64,000 nt of DNA from Scilla litardierei (taxonomy: Eukaryota > Streptophyta > Magnoliopsida > Asparagales > Asparagaceae): NCBI GenBank assembly GCA_030789695.1, contig CM061138.1:16688214-16752213 (forward strand), given 5' to 3'. The position numbers and the translations under genes were made by a program. Of the stretch, positions 37,301 through 47,263 are shown one piece after another (the stretch's first letter is position 1; the number at the start of each line of letters is the position of its first letter). A model generated the notes under the pieces. The model was not told where the DNA came from. It did no database searches and saw nothing but the letters and a program-made list of their open reading frames with translations.

Positions 37301-40300
37301 AAGTGATCTGATTCTCCCATCTTTTCCTCTCAACGTTCTATAAATTTTACCCTTCTCTTTTTCAAGGGTTTCATGCGGGAAAAAATATTATGTTTTTACT
37401 CTAAAAAGTTAGCTTTCAGTTTTCTCTTGGATTGGGTGTTTTTGATCTGTTTTTGAGGCTCAATTCTTCGTATTTATCGGGGATCAAGCAATTGCAGCCG
37501 ATCTACAACGAGGTGGTATGGCTTGATCGGCGTTCTTGGCGGTTTTTGGCTTTCCATCTTCGGTGTAGATTTTTCTTAATTCTATTTTTAATTCGGCTTA
37601 ATTATCATGAAGTTAGAATCTTTGAGAGTATTTGCTTGATGGGAATTTATTATATGCTAGAAAGTGATTTTAGTTCTTAAATATTCATGCAATGGTAAGG
37701 ATTCTTTGTTAATTGGGTTATGAAATTGTTAAAAATTATTTGAGTATGAATTGTGACGTTAGGATTAGTTTGAGGATTTTCTCCTCTTTTATGATACTAA
37801 ATTTTAGACTTGGGATGTGATGATTCATAGGTCCTTTAAGGGGACTTTCCCCCATGTGATTGATGACTATTAGACAACTCAATTAGGCTTTGTGGTGACC
37901 CTCTCCGCTGCCCTCTTTCGTTTCCAGGGTTTGGTTGTTTGACAGGGTTTTGCCTCCATCAGCTTGACTACCACCATCCAGCGAAACACTCAACAACCAT
38001 TACAAGTGGCCGAGGCGCAACCGCCCCCTGATCCAACGCAAGCACCTGTAGGTGGGCGATCTACGCCAAGAAGCCATAGGGCTGGGGAGCAATGACCTGA
38101 GCGGCTGGTCAACCTGCAGCTCAATACCACTCATACATCTCAACGGAAAGCTGAGCTCGGTAACAATAACCCCGCTTATTTGGACGTTCAATGGGTCCGG
38201 GGCCCTCAAACAACGATCGGGTCACTCGCAGCGGCATAGAGCAAGCGAGAGATCGCTTATCCAAGATCATAGTCCCAGTCCCACCAGGCCCACGACAGGC
38301 CAGAAACGAAAGGAGCAGGAAGGGAGCCCCTTCCAATCTTTCCGCGCCTCTTCTAAGTGTCGCGAGGAGGAACAAGTTTCGCTTGTTCTCCCTCCTAGTA
38401 GGCATACTCCTTTGACGGAGAACATCATATCCGTCCCACAGCGCTCCAAGTTCAAAATTCCACATTTGCAGCTGTACGATGGCACGAATGATCTATGGGA
38501 GCACCGTCCGCAGATACCAAAGTGTGATGGAGCTATATGGAGCCGACGAGCCCTACCTCTACCGTGCTTGCCACACTACGTTGACGAAGGCGGCGGATGA
38601 ATGTACAATAGATTGCTCGATGATAGCATCGGGTCATTTGACGACTTTTCTCAAATCTTTTGCAGGCAATTTATAGCAGGATGACTTCAAAAACAAAAAG
38701 CAGCCCACATCTTTACTCTGGAGCTCAGAGAGGGAATCGCTTCGAGATTTTATCAAGCACTTCAACGAAGAAAGCCTGCATGTTGAAGGAGCTATTGATG
38801 ATACCATCATCGCAGCTCTCACTCAAGGGATTCGCTGCGAGGATTTGCTGAAATCTCTGCATCAGTTTCCGCCGAACAACCTTGAACAACTGTTCAATAC
38901 GACGGATCGGTTCATAACTTCGGAGGAAGCACTCGCCGCCAAGAAGAAGGGCACCCCCAAGCATCAGAGAGGAACAAGGCGAGGAAATCAACCCCGTGGA
39001 AGCCCCCATCGAGAAACCCGAGACCTGTGGTGAAGGAAAAAGAGCCCTAGAAACAAGGAGCGCCCGACCAACGAGGCTTATACCAGGCTGAATACCCCCA
39101 AGGCAGAAGTTCTAGCATATGTTAAACGAGAGGGACTTGTTAGCGAACCTGCTCCCAAACAAAAGAACATGTATGAAAAAAGGGATGACCTAAAATTCCG
39201 CAGGTATCACAACGATAATGGACACGACACAGACAGACGATTGTTGGACCTTGTAGAAGGAAATTGAAGCTCTTATCAAACGCGGTCATCCGAAGAAGTT
39301 TGTCGATGACGCTTAAGCAAAAGAGAGCCTCAAATCAAATGAATAAAGATAAGGGGCCATGACAGGATCACCAGTTACCAAGGTCGTCGATTAAGCTTCA
39401 GAAGAAACAGCAGTGAAAGTTCAAATAACGCCAGGCGTGACCAATTCCTGAGAAATAAAAATACATGTCATGAGAAATAAAAATACATGTCCGAGCTTTC
39501 TGTTATTAAGTTGTTTAAACTTTTCATATGAATAAAATTTGTGTTTTCCTCAAGTAACACTCACCACCAATGACGTGTATACCTATGGTACCTTGAGAGG
39601 ATTGTTTTTATCTGCGTTCACTTCTTCTGCGAAAACATTTCGGTTCATGCAGATCCCTAGGAAAAAGCACGGACCAACAAAGTTTTCTCTGTCATTGCTA
39701 ACTTGTTAATGGGAACCGAAAATCGGAACGACTCTTGTCGTCGGCCGTAAGCTGATGGACCGCCCCTCACTACCAAACGATCCTTGTCATCGGCCGTAAG
39801 CCGAGGGGCCATCCCATCGCTACCGAACGATCCTTGTCAGACGTAAGCCGAGGGGCCACCTACTCGTTACCGAACGACCCTTGTCATTGTGTCGTAAGTC
39901 GAGGGGCTACCCCCTCGCTACCGAACGACTATTGTCGTCGGATGTAAGCCGAGGAGCCATCCCCTCGCAACCTAATGACACCCTTGTCTCGACCGTAAGC
40001 CGATGGGGAGGGGCCATCCACTCGCAACTGAACGACACCCTTGTCGTTGGCCATAAGCCGAGGGGCCATCCACTCGCTACCACTCGCTACCGAACGACAC
40101 CCTTGTCATCGGCCGTAAGCCGAGAGGCCACCCCCTCACTACCGAGCGGTCCTTGTCGTTCGGCCGTAAGTCGAGGGGATAATCCCTCGCTACCGAACAA
40201 CACTCTTGTCATTGGCAATAAGCCGAGGAGTCATCCCCTCGCTACCAAACGACCGTTGTCGTCAGTCTAGGAGTCAGGTTCCTACGCCACTAAACAACCT

Positions 40301-43300
40301 TCGCCTTCAGATATGTTCCAAAGGTCTATGACCTCCACCAAAGAATTACTTATCCTTAGAAGAAAATCAAAGAATTACTTATCCTTAGAAGAAAATCAAA
40401 GGACTATTCACCATGAGAAGAAAAGTCGTTCAACAACTAATCCACTGCTCTTGTATGCGCAAGGATCTGACCTGTTGAAAGGGGCCAACCCTTGACACAA
40501 GGTTTGAACGTCAAAGTAAAGCACAGACACAAAAAGGTGCAAGTTATAACTCTTCATCAAAAAGGCGCAAGTTATAGGCGCAAATCATCATAAAGTTTTT
40601 TCCACCTTGGTTTTTTATAAAACAAAAAATGACATTAATACAAGCAAGGGGCTTAAGATGCCGCAACATCTTGGGAGGATGATCAGGCAGCATTCCCCTG
40701 ATTCTCTAAGGGCATAGCTTCGAAAGCCTCATCTGTTGGGCTCTCTGGTTCGTCATCATCAAACAACACGGGTGTCTGATTGATGTCGGCTGCTAAAACA
40801 GGAAACTGGCTTTACCGCATGCCAGCATCATTCGAAGCCAAGCTTGTAAAGCTTGTCCAGATCGCAAAGACAGTCCTTATATTCTTCAGGTCGAACCCTT
40901 GAAGAATAACAGTTAACTGAGCTTGACTCTCAGTTCCATCTGCCTTCCTTTTTCGCTCTTCGAGCAGTTGTTCGACCTGCTCCCTTCGAGCAACCTCTTT
41001 TCTCAGCAGGTCTTCGGCCTCCACCTTAAGAGCAGCTTCTCTTTTATGAGCTTCAGCCAGCTCTTGCTCAGCTCCTCTTAACTGTGACTTGAGCATGGCC
41101 TTAAGATGCCACAACATCTTGGGGAGGATGATCAGGAAGCATATTCTCTTCCGCTAAGACAACATTCCCCTGATCCTACAAGGACACAGCTAAGAAAGCC
41201 TCATTTGTTGGGTTCTTTGGTTCGTCATCATCAAACACCACGGGTGTCTGATCGATGCCGGCTGCTAAAGCAGGAAACGGGCTTTACCTTATGCCGGCAT
41301 CGTTCGAAGCCAAGCCGGTAAAGCTCGTCCAGATCACAAAGATTGTCCTTATATTCTTGAACAGCTTTCTCAGCAACCTCCTTCGGATCAAACCCTTGAA
41401 GAATAACAGTTAATTGAGCCTGACTCTCAGTTCCATCTGTCTTCCTTTTTCGCTCTTCGAGCAGTTGTATCTCGACCTGCTACCTCCGAGCAACCTCTTT
41501 TCTCAGCAGGTCTTTGGCCTCCACCTTAAGAGCAGCTTCTCTTTTATAAGCTTCAGCCAGCTCTCGCTCAGCTCCTCTTAACTGTGACTTGAGCATGGCC
41601 TTACGAAGTTTCCATCGCTGCAACTTCGCCTTTGCTTGCTCGATGGTTTTCTTGGCCGACTTCATCCACATAGTTTGATAGGCCAGTTTGGCCTCAAAAT
41701 TGGCTACCGCCGACGAACGTCGACGTAACTCTGTGTTGCCTAAAGCAACATGCAAACACACAAATTCTAAATTTTTGATACCAAACTTCAGGTAAAAATA
41801 TTACCAGAAGGCCTCGTTGAACCGTAAAGCTGGCCAACCGCTCATAATCGACTCTTTCTAAAACGGTCCTATCTCGAGGAAGGGTCGAGCTCTCGATAAG
41901 TCGAGAGGCAGTTTTGCAATCCAAGAGTGCAGATTCGTCTTTTCCTACGAGAAAAGCGGGTCGATGAAGCTCCTCTTTGGGACATTCGATCGGAGCATGT
42001 GGCGACCTATCCTCCCGAAAAATCGACCTGAACTCAAAAGTAATGTCCTCCACGAAGGGGTCTTGAGGAAGCAAACAACTCGATGGCTACGAGTCTTCAC
42101 AAAAAATTGATTCTCGAGATGCAGACGAACCCTCGAGGGTCTATTTGGGGATGAGGCTCGAGTTTGTATGGGGAAGTCGGTCGAAACATGAACGGTGTTT
42201 GCTCTGTACGAGTTCAAGTTCGGAGCGATTAACTCTCCTTTTCTTCTTACTGGATTCGATCTTTTCAGCCTCGACCAAAGGCTGTTTTCTCCTCCGCTTT
42301 AGCGACGGACTTGATGGAGGAATGTCTCGAACCACCAAGGCAAGATCATCAGCAGCCTCATGTGGACTATCTTCCTAAGGAGCCATCTAAGTGGAAAGCG
42401 GGTTTCCTTCGGTCTCTATAATAGAGGATTCAAGCGCCTTACAAACATCTGGTTCGACATGATATTGTCCAAACATTCCTCCAAAAGAAAAAGAGATCAC
42501 AGGGAGAAGAAAATCAAGCTAAGAGAAGATAAGTGTTCGACCTTTTGACCAAATTGTTTTAAGCAGCGTTTCGTTTGATAAAAGCTTTTTTGTCGACTTT
42601 TGTCCTTCTGGCAACTTCAACAAAACTTCAGAGTCCTCCTCTTTAGAATGAGATTTTTCGTCATTCGAGGCAAGTTATGGATTCCCCCCATTGAGTAATG
42701 AAACTCAATTCGATGGGGAATACTACGGACACAAATTGTTCCTTCCATTTCGGGTTCGAACTGAGGTCACTGAACAATTTTCTACCTTGTTGAGCAGTGA
42801 TCATGAACCAGCATGGTGATAGGGAAGGCGGCACCTTGAAAAGGAAGTTGACCAATCCCATGAATGTGTCGACACCATTTAGCATGCACAGAATGATAAA
42901 ACTGGGTAGAATGCCCACGGAGTTTGGCACCAGCTAACAGAGAGGAATCCTTAATTTGTTCAACATACAGAGCATAAAGGGATGCATATGGAATCGAAGC
43001 CCGTGATGAAATGCTTTGACATACAACCCTACTTCACGATCGCAAGGGAAGCAGATTCTATCCTCATGCCTTGGCAATCGAATCTGATAATCGCCTCTAG
43101 TATACTTCTTTTGGAAATCAAGGATTTGATCCGCCATTACTCGGAAAGCTTGATTGGAGACAACACCATGAATAACGACTTTCTCGTTGCCTTTTTGAGG
43201 AATAGAGATTGAGGTTCCAGTGGAAGCACGAGGCATTGAAGAATAAGCCTACACTCTTACCTCATCTCATTTCATTAGAAATGAAAATTTTCCTCAAAAT

Positions 43301-46300
43301 TAGTAAGAGGGTTTGTTCAAGTTAAATTGTTTTTGAAAAAGTTCATGTTTTTCTTAAAGGAACCCTTGTAATGACCTTAACCATGTATTCCTACAATGAA
43401 TCATCATGCTTCCCTCTTCAAAAATTGAATCTTTACTACCCCCTTCTCTTTTCCTTTTAAAATAAAATTTTTCTTGGAAAAGACTTGAGAGGAATTTTAC
43501 AAGTTAAATTTCTTTAACACAAAGATTAGGTTTTTCTTGAAGGTATATTATATATAAGCTAAAATGTGAAGTCCTACAAATATTCATTTAGTTTCCCTCT
43601 TCAAAATCCCATTTCTAAAAATGTCCTCTTTGAACTTTTCATGAAAAAGACCATTTTTCACCTCATTCCCCTTTAAGTTTTTATAAACAATGCCCAACAT
43701 ACATTTAGTTAGTTTTAGAAATCCCTTTTTGAAATGTTTAGGTTAGTCCATTGATTTGTTAACTTGATTATTTTGGGTTGCATTTTTTCCTTTCCCTTTA
43801 AGAAGCATGTTGATGTTAATGCTATGGTTTAATTCACATTACTTGCCTTCATATCTTAACTTGTGGATGTTGGTCCTTATGCATGCATGTTGAATAATAA
43901 TAGATGTTTAGTCCCTTTTACTTGCATGTTCAATGCAATTGTGAATGTTTAGCTCTTTAGTTGCATGTTTAAGCAACTTGTGGAAGTTTGGGCCCCTTAC
44001 TTGCATATGGCCAATTAAATTCTTTAATGTGGAGTTTTGAGAAATAGTGATGGTTGAATGAAAGGAAGTGGCATGCAGAAGAACTACGCTTAAAGAATGA
44101 GCATTTAGCTAAAGATGTTGGGAATGCGAGATTTGGTTTATGTTTCAAATGGTGTATGGAAATAGGAATGTGGAAGCACGACTGCACGAGGCATTGAAGA
44201 AGAAGCCATAGCAGAAAATTTTCAAAGACAAAGTTCTGGTACGAAAGCCCTAAAACGCTCGAGTCCCTTTCTTCCTTCCTCCTCATTATTGGAAACTTCC
44301 AATGAACTCAACTGGCCATGCCCATCGAGGGACACATGTTAATGATCTATACGCGTCTGTATCTTGACCCTTGAACTGATGCAACGGCCAAATCAAAAGA
44401 ATGAAGGGTTATTTTCTGGCGCTTAAACTCAAATACTTCCACCTCGACTATTGTGCCCCATTAATAGGGCATTGCATCACTTGACCTCAAACATCGAAAC
44501 GTTTGAAGCCAAGTGATGTGGGCCATTGTTGAATCCTTGGACCGGCCCTCGAGGAAAGAGAATATTTTCTCATAAGAGTTATAAAAAGCCCGAAAGGAGG
44601 ATATCCCAGCCCACTAGGCCTGCAAAATTCATAAGAAAAGCTAATCACTAACCTGGTCAAAGCACATACCTAATTTGCTCGTTGATCTCATGTAGCTTAA
44701 TGAAGTGGTTGATTATGGGCTTATAAATGGCGAAGGAGTGGACATAGGTTATGCATATCTTTGAGGAATGATCGTGCGGCATAATGAATGACCGTTGTAC
44801 GCCAGCAGCACTGAGGAGACGCCATTGCGTATAAATACATGGAAGACAAATTGTATTGGGGACTCCAGAGGTACAGAATACGAGGTACTCTGACAAACTC
44901 ATTCCTTCCACTCTAATATTTCTTCCTCCATAAGCTTGAGGTAACTGGATCAGGACGATATCCCTTGGGTCAATCTTGACAACCCCAAGCCTTTCTTAAG
45001 TGGTAACTAACTTAAGTATCGGAGGTGATTTGGGTCGGAACCCAGATTCGACACCAAACCTTTCTTAAGTGGTAACTAACTTAACCATCGGAGATGATTT
45101 GGATCGAAAGCTAGATCCGACATCCCTAATGATTGTCTGTGGTACATGTCATTTAAGGTACGACCCAGTAGCAAGGTCGAGCGGTCGTCAAATTCGACCG
45201 TGAGATTGGTCGAGCTCTAGCCCGAAGCTCGAAGCTCAACTTTCCTCGATCCTGGTTCTATCAACCGCCGCTTCATCTCATCGAAGGAGTCCACGTTAGC
45301 CCCGATTAATGTTGACCAGAACCCAGTTGTCGAAAGAAAGAAAGAAAGAAAAAAGAAAAGGTTGGATAAGAAAAAGAAGAGGAAAGAAGTACAAAAAATT
45401 AAATGATAAATTCCAAACAATCTTATCCAAAATTTACGGAACATTATACCTCTTGTTGAAAGAGGCAAGGGAAGACCTCTTATTGAGACGATGCAATGGT
45501 AATCAACTCATTGTGACTGTGATAAGTGGATGCTGGACGTAGCCCACATGTTTGGGTGACTCATGGTAATTTTTTATTTGTGATTGCTTATTATCTCTAA
45601 CTTTTTATATCTCTTATTTGCATATTGTGTTTGTTTTTGTTGTGCATATCTTATCTTGCAAATATTAGAGATTTGGTTATTAAGTTTCAAGAGCGGTAAC
45701 ACTCATTGAACTTATGTAAATTTAGAGGGTAAAATTTTAAGTAGTGGTTATTATTTGGAGAACACTGTGCACCCCCATCTAGTGTTTATTTGCCATCTAA
45801 AGGATCCCTAACCTTTTCTGCTCTTTTTTTATATTGTTTTAACTGGTATATGCAGGACCTACTTTGCATGAAAAACTGTCACGGTACCCGAGAAGTGGAG
45901 TGTGACATCTCACCTTTTATACTTCAATTCTTTGTATTAAATTATGATTTAGCTCTTCCATAATACACTTATTATGTCATATATCCTAGGTATCATGTCC
46001 ATTAAAGAGCTTGTCGAAGTACTTTCTCCACCTATCTATGATGTTCTCATCTTTAACCAAATTTTTTTGGTTTTTATCTTTATGCTTTGTAGTACATCAA
46101 AGATTAAATTTTTGTTAAAGAGTAGCACAGTAATTTAATATCAGACATACACAATGCAAATACATTTTCAAATAAAATAGAATGTTGGATAACCATTTCT
46201 ATTTCTTATGTAAGACCACAAGCGACATGTTAAAGGAACTACTTCTCTTACCTTGAAAGCCTCAAAGCTAAACAACGCACACACACATTTGCTATCAAAA

Positions 46301-47062
46301 TAACAATATATATAATATATACCAGTATGGAGTTGACGGAACTCTATCTCAAATCTAAACAACGCACACACATTTGCTATAAAAATAACAATATATATAA
46401 TATATACCAGTATAAACCTTTCTTAATATAATATATATATAATATTCCCATCTTTCTGAGAATTTAATATAATCTTGCAATGCTAGTCTATTAAGCTGGT
46501 ACTTTTGAAACCACTGTTACTCCACGAATCGGTTTGTTGCTGTTCTTGCCAAAATATCCGCATGTTTTTTCGTCTTTCGCCAACTGCCCAGCATTCTTTT
46601 ATGAAATTGATCGCCGGCCAAGAAAGTCCAAGATCCATTGCAGAACTAACGGCTATTATCATACCGACCAAAATAGGCCCAAGTAGTATCTTTTGATAGA
46701 GGAGACTGCCAAATAGAATGCAGTGGATCTTGGTGCTTTATTTTCAGTAATCTTCACTGTCCTATCATGGTCCCAAAAGACGACGGTGTGCTCAATTGGG
46801 ATGCATGTCATTGTCATAATTGGATTTCTTGTTTTCTTGTTTTGTATTTTGTAATTGTATTTTCTCAGCTATAATTCGTAATTGTCTTCTCTTGAGATGG
46901 AAGCTAACTGAGAGTCCATGGTGATTACAGAAGACCCGAAAGATACTGGAAGATAAGATTGCACGGCTAAATTCGGCCATTGATGGCGTTTCTTCCGAGC
47001 TTCGGGGTGATGATGGTGCTGATGGAGCTGTTGCACCCGATGAAATGGAGGCTAAAGTTTAG
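13325..47062 (+). CDS. Small plastid-targeted single-span membrane protein, 172 aa, five exons over 33.7 kb
   Basis: Exons are 13325-13388, 21661-21796, 32732-32831, 33250-33336 and 46931-47062. They total 519 nt, with matching phases (1, 2, 0, 0) and a TAG stop. Residues 1 to about 65 are rich in Ser/Arg/Leu without acidic start, ending ...LSVRAGLR, like a chloroplast transit peptide. Exon 3 encodes a glycine-rich membrane span ([20 protein letters not shown]). Exon 4 follows with [20 protein letters not shown], and exon 5 is a charged helix ([18 protein letters not shown]) with an acidic tail. From memory this resembles Arabidopsis AT1G42960-type inner-envelope proteins of unknown function; that match was not searched. 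Introns 1, 2 and 4 (8.3, 10.9 and 13.6 kb) are filled with transposons; intron 3 is 418 bp. Exon 2 has a tandem NAGNAG acceptor. Confidence 0.85.
15569..16213 (-). mobile_element. Helitron-like 3' end with hairpin, 5' end not identified
   Basis: On the minus strand the sequence reads CCGTGCCCTTGGGGCACGGG, then TTATTACTGG, then host T at 15568. This is a perfect GC hairpin plus a CTRR end. The element runs rightward on the map but its TC end was not located; the right limit given is simply the start of the next Helitron. Confidence 0.45.
16214..17053 (-). mobile_element. Non-autonomous Helitron in intron 1
   Basis: The minus-strand 5' end is TCTATTATACAAATGAG, starting at 17053 and preceded by A. 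The 3' end reads ...GGTCACGGGTTACGACTAG followed by host T. It is 840 bp. The interior is a monotonous run of aaaatttagtttcc phrases and has no coding potential. Both ends fit the Helitron rule (A|TC...CTRR|T). Confidence 0.62.
17054..18696. other. AT-rich intron 1 DNA, nothing recognised
   Basis: It begins with a (TA/TACATA) run at 17,053-17,095. No exon, terminal repeat or domain was seen. The direct repeat bases at 18,692-18,696 (aattg) match the flank of the following element. Confidence 0.5.
18697..19028 (+). repeat. 5' LTR of the gag-only element
   Basis: A 332-bp LTR with TGATAG/CTATCA termini; it diverges visibly from the 3' LTR by substitutions and small indels, so the insertion is not recent. 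Confidence 0.75.
20643..20790 (+). repeat. 74-bp tandem duplication across the gag zinc knuckle
   Basis: The block from gacacgaaagaagaggctaa through gtttaccacagggta occurs twice, offset 74 bp (20,648 and 20,722). The offset is not a multiple of three, so it breaks the gag frame while doubling the knuckle sequence. Confidence 0.8.
20952..21280 (+). repeat. 3' LTR of the gag-only element
   Basis: A 329-bp partner of the LTR at 18697-19028, followed by aactg. Confidence 0.75.
21281..22386 (+). other. Intron sequence flanking exon 2
   Basis: Apart from exon 2 (21,661-21,796) of the plastid-protein gene, I see only AT-rich intron DNA here. Confidence 0.5.
22387..23235 (+). mobile_element. Helitron-like element with GCGCCGAAGGCGC minisatellite
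   Basis: The candidate 5' end TCTATATTACATTTGACAAC is preceded by A (22386). The 3' side has the hairpin-like tgcccgcgtgcacggg then ttatgac; CTRR is degraded. The interior (22,760-23,130) repeats phrases such as aatttgttgttccgcgccga and aaggcgcttgcg. It is an inverted relative of the element at 11,369-12,330. Confidence 0.5.
23560..23807 (-). repeat. Candidate 3' LTR of the old copia
   Basis: On the minus strand a purine tract (taggggggag, 23,817-23,808) is followed directly by TGTGATAATCC, a usual copia PPT-LTR junction. The outer limit near 23,560 is a guess. Confidence 0.35.
24191..24292 (-). repeat. 3' LTR of the young copia
   Basis: A 102-bp LTR whose outer edge borders attct; the inner edge lies beside the purine tract. 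Confidence 0.9.
24300..28870 (-). pseudogene. Copia gag-pol polyprotein with two in-frame stops and one frameshift
   Basis: The ATG is at 28870. Domains in order are: gag with zinc knuckle [14 protein letters not shown] (near 28,000); protease DSGASSH; integrase HHCC (HCQLGH...CDAC) and catalytic D, D, E ([21 protein letters not shown]); reverse transcriptase with YVDD at 25252-25241; and RNase H. Lesions are TAA at 26773-26771 just after the integrase E (normally Lys), TAG at 25021-25019 after RT (likely from CAG), and a one-base loss near 24,532 in RNase H. Gag also has an in-frame 42-bp tandem duplication (28,398-28,439 and 28,440-28,481). Copy-and-paste enzymes are therefore not made as one protein from this copy. 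Confidence 0.9.
28398..28481 (-). repeat. 42-bp tandem duplication inside copia gag
   Basis: Two adjacent 42-bp units, each encoding [13 protein letters not shown] plus one variable residue; the frame is kept. Confidence 0.9.
29316..29417 (-). repeat. 5' LTR of the young copia
   Basis: A 102-bp LTR identical to the other except for C versus A near the outer end (cacccaata versus cacacaata). Confidence 0.9.
31700..32731 (+). other. End of intron 2, nothing recognised
   Basis: AT-rich non-coding DNA running to the acceptor of exon 3 (TTCAAATACAG). I saw no element ends or conserved ORFs. Confidence 0.45.
33690..34283 (-). mobile_element. LINE reverse transcriptase remnant, distal part
   Basis: Read on the minus strand, 33,780-33,690 gives a [24 protein letters not shown] stretch, matching the plant LINE RT core (FADDIVL...ET). 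Higher coordinates contain broken RT fragments. The 5' continuation lies beyond a gypsy element at 36,617-36,790. It is heavily mutated and non-functional. Confidence 0.6.
34284..34633 (-). repeat. 3' LTR of the gypsy deletion derivative
   Basis: A 350-bp LTR next to gtatt; it differs from its partner by scattered substitutions. Confidence 0.85.
34821..36235 (-). pseudogene. Gypsy gag / integrase remnant
   Basis: Gag (from 36235) has a coiled N-terminus with EALEAKF...IDAIKKSL, an acidic linker and a CCHC knuckle at about 35,670-35,712. A frameshift follows the knuckle. The next segment (35,675-35,328) moves from an acidic gag tail into integrase ([20 protein letters not shown]). The C-terminal part (35,309-34,821) holds [16 protein letters not shown] and [16 protein letters not shown], the usual integrase tail. 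Several nonsense codons separate the pieces. Confidence 0.8.
36263..36616 (-). repeat. 5' LTR of the gypsy deletion derivative
   Basis: A 354-bp LTR followed by gtatt. Confidence 0.85.
36617..36790 (-). mobile_element. LINE reverse transcriptase remnant, proximal part
   Basis: The minus strand reads [24 protein letters not shown].., the N-terminal RT region found in plant non-LTR elements. It is separated from its other half (33,690-34,283) by the gypsy insertion with gtatt duplications, so the two pieces were once continuous. Confidence 0.55.
36791..37920 (+). other. Intron DNA of likely LTR origin, not resolved
   Basis: It is pyrimidine-rich with ggcccaa repeats at 36,880-37,080, then AT-rich. 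It has the look of a long gypsy LTR and lies just before a gag, but no partner LTR was found, so it remains unassigned. Confidence 0.3.
37930..39340 (+). pseudogene. Tat-type gypsy gag remnant
   Basis: Reading across frames gives gag fragments. They include the 38,640-39,030 part (repeated DDLLKSL-like helical segments) and, at 39,195-39,300, a [11 protein letters not shown]...[12 protein letters not shown] motif typical of the gag of Tat-lineage elements. Stops and frameshifts are frequent. The following sequence has no protease or RT; a minisatellite and an antisense ORF follow instead. Confidence 0.6.
39715..40285 (+). repeat. Minisatellite, ~60-bp units, about ten copies
   Basis: Each unit carries gaacgac..cttgtcgtcggccg, taagccgaggggccat and cccctcgctacc, with substitutions and small length changes. 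Long internal tandem arrays of this kind are known from Tat, Ogre and Retand-type gypsy elements between coding region and LTR. Confidence 0.85.
40650..41600 (-). repeat. Two-copy ~450-500 bp segmental duplication in the antisense ORF
   Basis: The block at 40,650-41,100 recurs at 41,101-41,600, beginning ttaagatgcc.caacatcttgg and ending gtgacttgagcatggcc. The minus-strand reading of both encodes a coiled coil ([28 protein letters not shown]). Confidence 0.75.
40812..43236 (-). pseudogene. Antisense ORF of a Tat-like element (putative gypsy-type transposon domain)
   Basis: It runs opposite to gag. Starting at 43,236, residues [36 protein letters not shown], with [19 protein letters not shown] on the next open piece (42,661-42,930), match the domain known as putative gypsy-type transposon (Pfam PF04195), by my recall. 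A basic segment (42,141-42,338), and a duplicated coiled-coil tail (41,480-41,761 and 40,812-41,117), follow. Stops break the reading. The function of such antisense ORFs is unknown; they occur in Tat-lineage retrotransposons. Confidence 0.6.
43250..44185. other. ~940-bp insertion flanked by a duplicated gcacgaggcattgaagaa block
   Basis: The phrase gtggaagcacgaggcattgaagaa (43,217-43,241) recurs with a 6-bp insertion at 44,172-44,202. The AT-rich DNA between (tgcatgtt/ttgcatg motifs near 43,860-43,990) shows no coding region. It looks like an insertion or slippage inside the Tat-like element; class unknown. Confidence 0.4.
44300..45135 (+). repeat. Candidate LTR end of the Tat-like element
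   Basis: It contains gtataaatacatgg (44,830-44,843; TATA-like), a 69-bp tandem duplication (cctttcttaagtggtaacta at 44,990 and 45,059), and ends gacatccctaatgattgtctgtgg, which looks like an LTR/primer-site junction. No partner LTR was identified, so limits are approximate. Confidence 0.4.
46270..46420. repeat. Tandem duplication of an AC/TA-rich block
   Basis: The stretch aacaacgcacacacac, atttgctat, aaaataacaatatatata and ataccagtat occurs twice, offset about 86-88 bp, in intron 4 close to exon 5. Confidence 0.75.
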
Positions 47063-47192
47063 AAGTGAAACATGAGGGGACAGAGACATACTCATATATC
47101 TGCTGTGGTCATCTCTTTGATGAGTTTTGAGCTGATCTCGCAGTAGATCTTCATGTCTTTGAATTTGTTGCCACCGTCGTAAGCTGCTGGGT

Positions 47193-47194
<2 letters not shown>

Positions 47195-47227
<33 letters not shown>

Positions 47228-47263
47228 ACACACCCCCACCACACACACACACACACACACACC
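47195..47263. repeat. Poly-C run (33 bases) and CA microsatellite in the 3' UTR
   Basis: Cytosine from 47195 to 47227 without break, then an acacaccccc transition and a CA run. It lies 133 bp after the stop codon of the plastid-protein gene. Homopolymers of this length are error-prone in sequencing, so the exact length is unsure. Confidence 0.9.

Noticed and set aside
39715..40285. Evenly spaced repeat array reminiscent of CRISPR
   Set aside because: Units are degenerate along the whole length with no conserved repeat/variable spacer pattern and lie inside a plant retroelement; it is a minisatellite.
46483..46671. Minus-strand open frame ([16 protein letters not shown]...) near exon 5 of the plastid gene
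   Set aside because: It reads like protein in places but I cannot match it to a family, it is only 62 codons, and its plus-strand counterpart is equally open; possibly a captured fragment, not supported.
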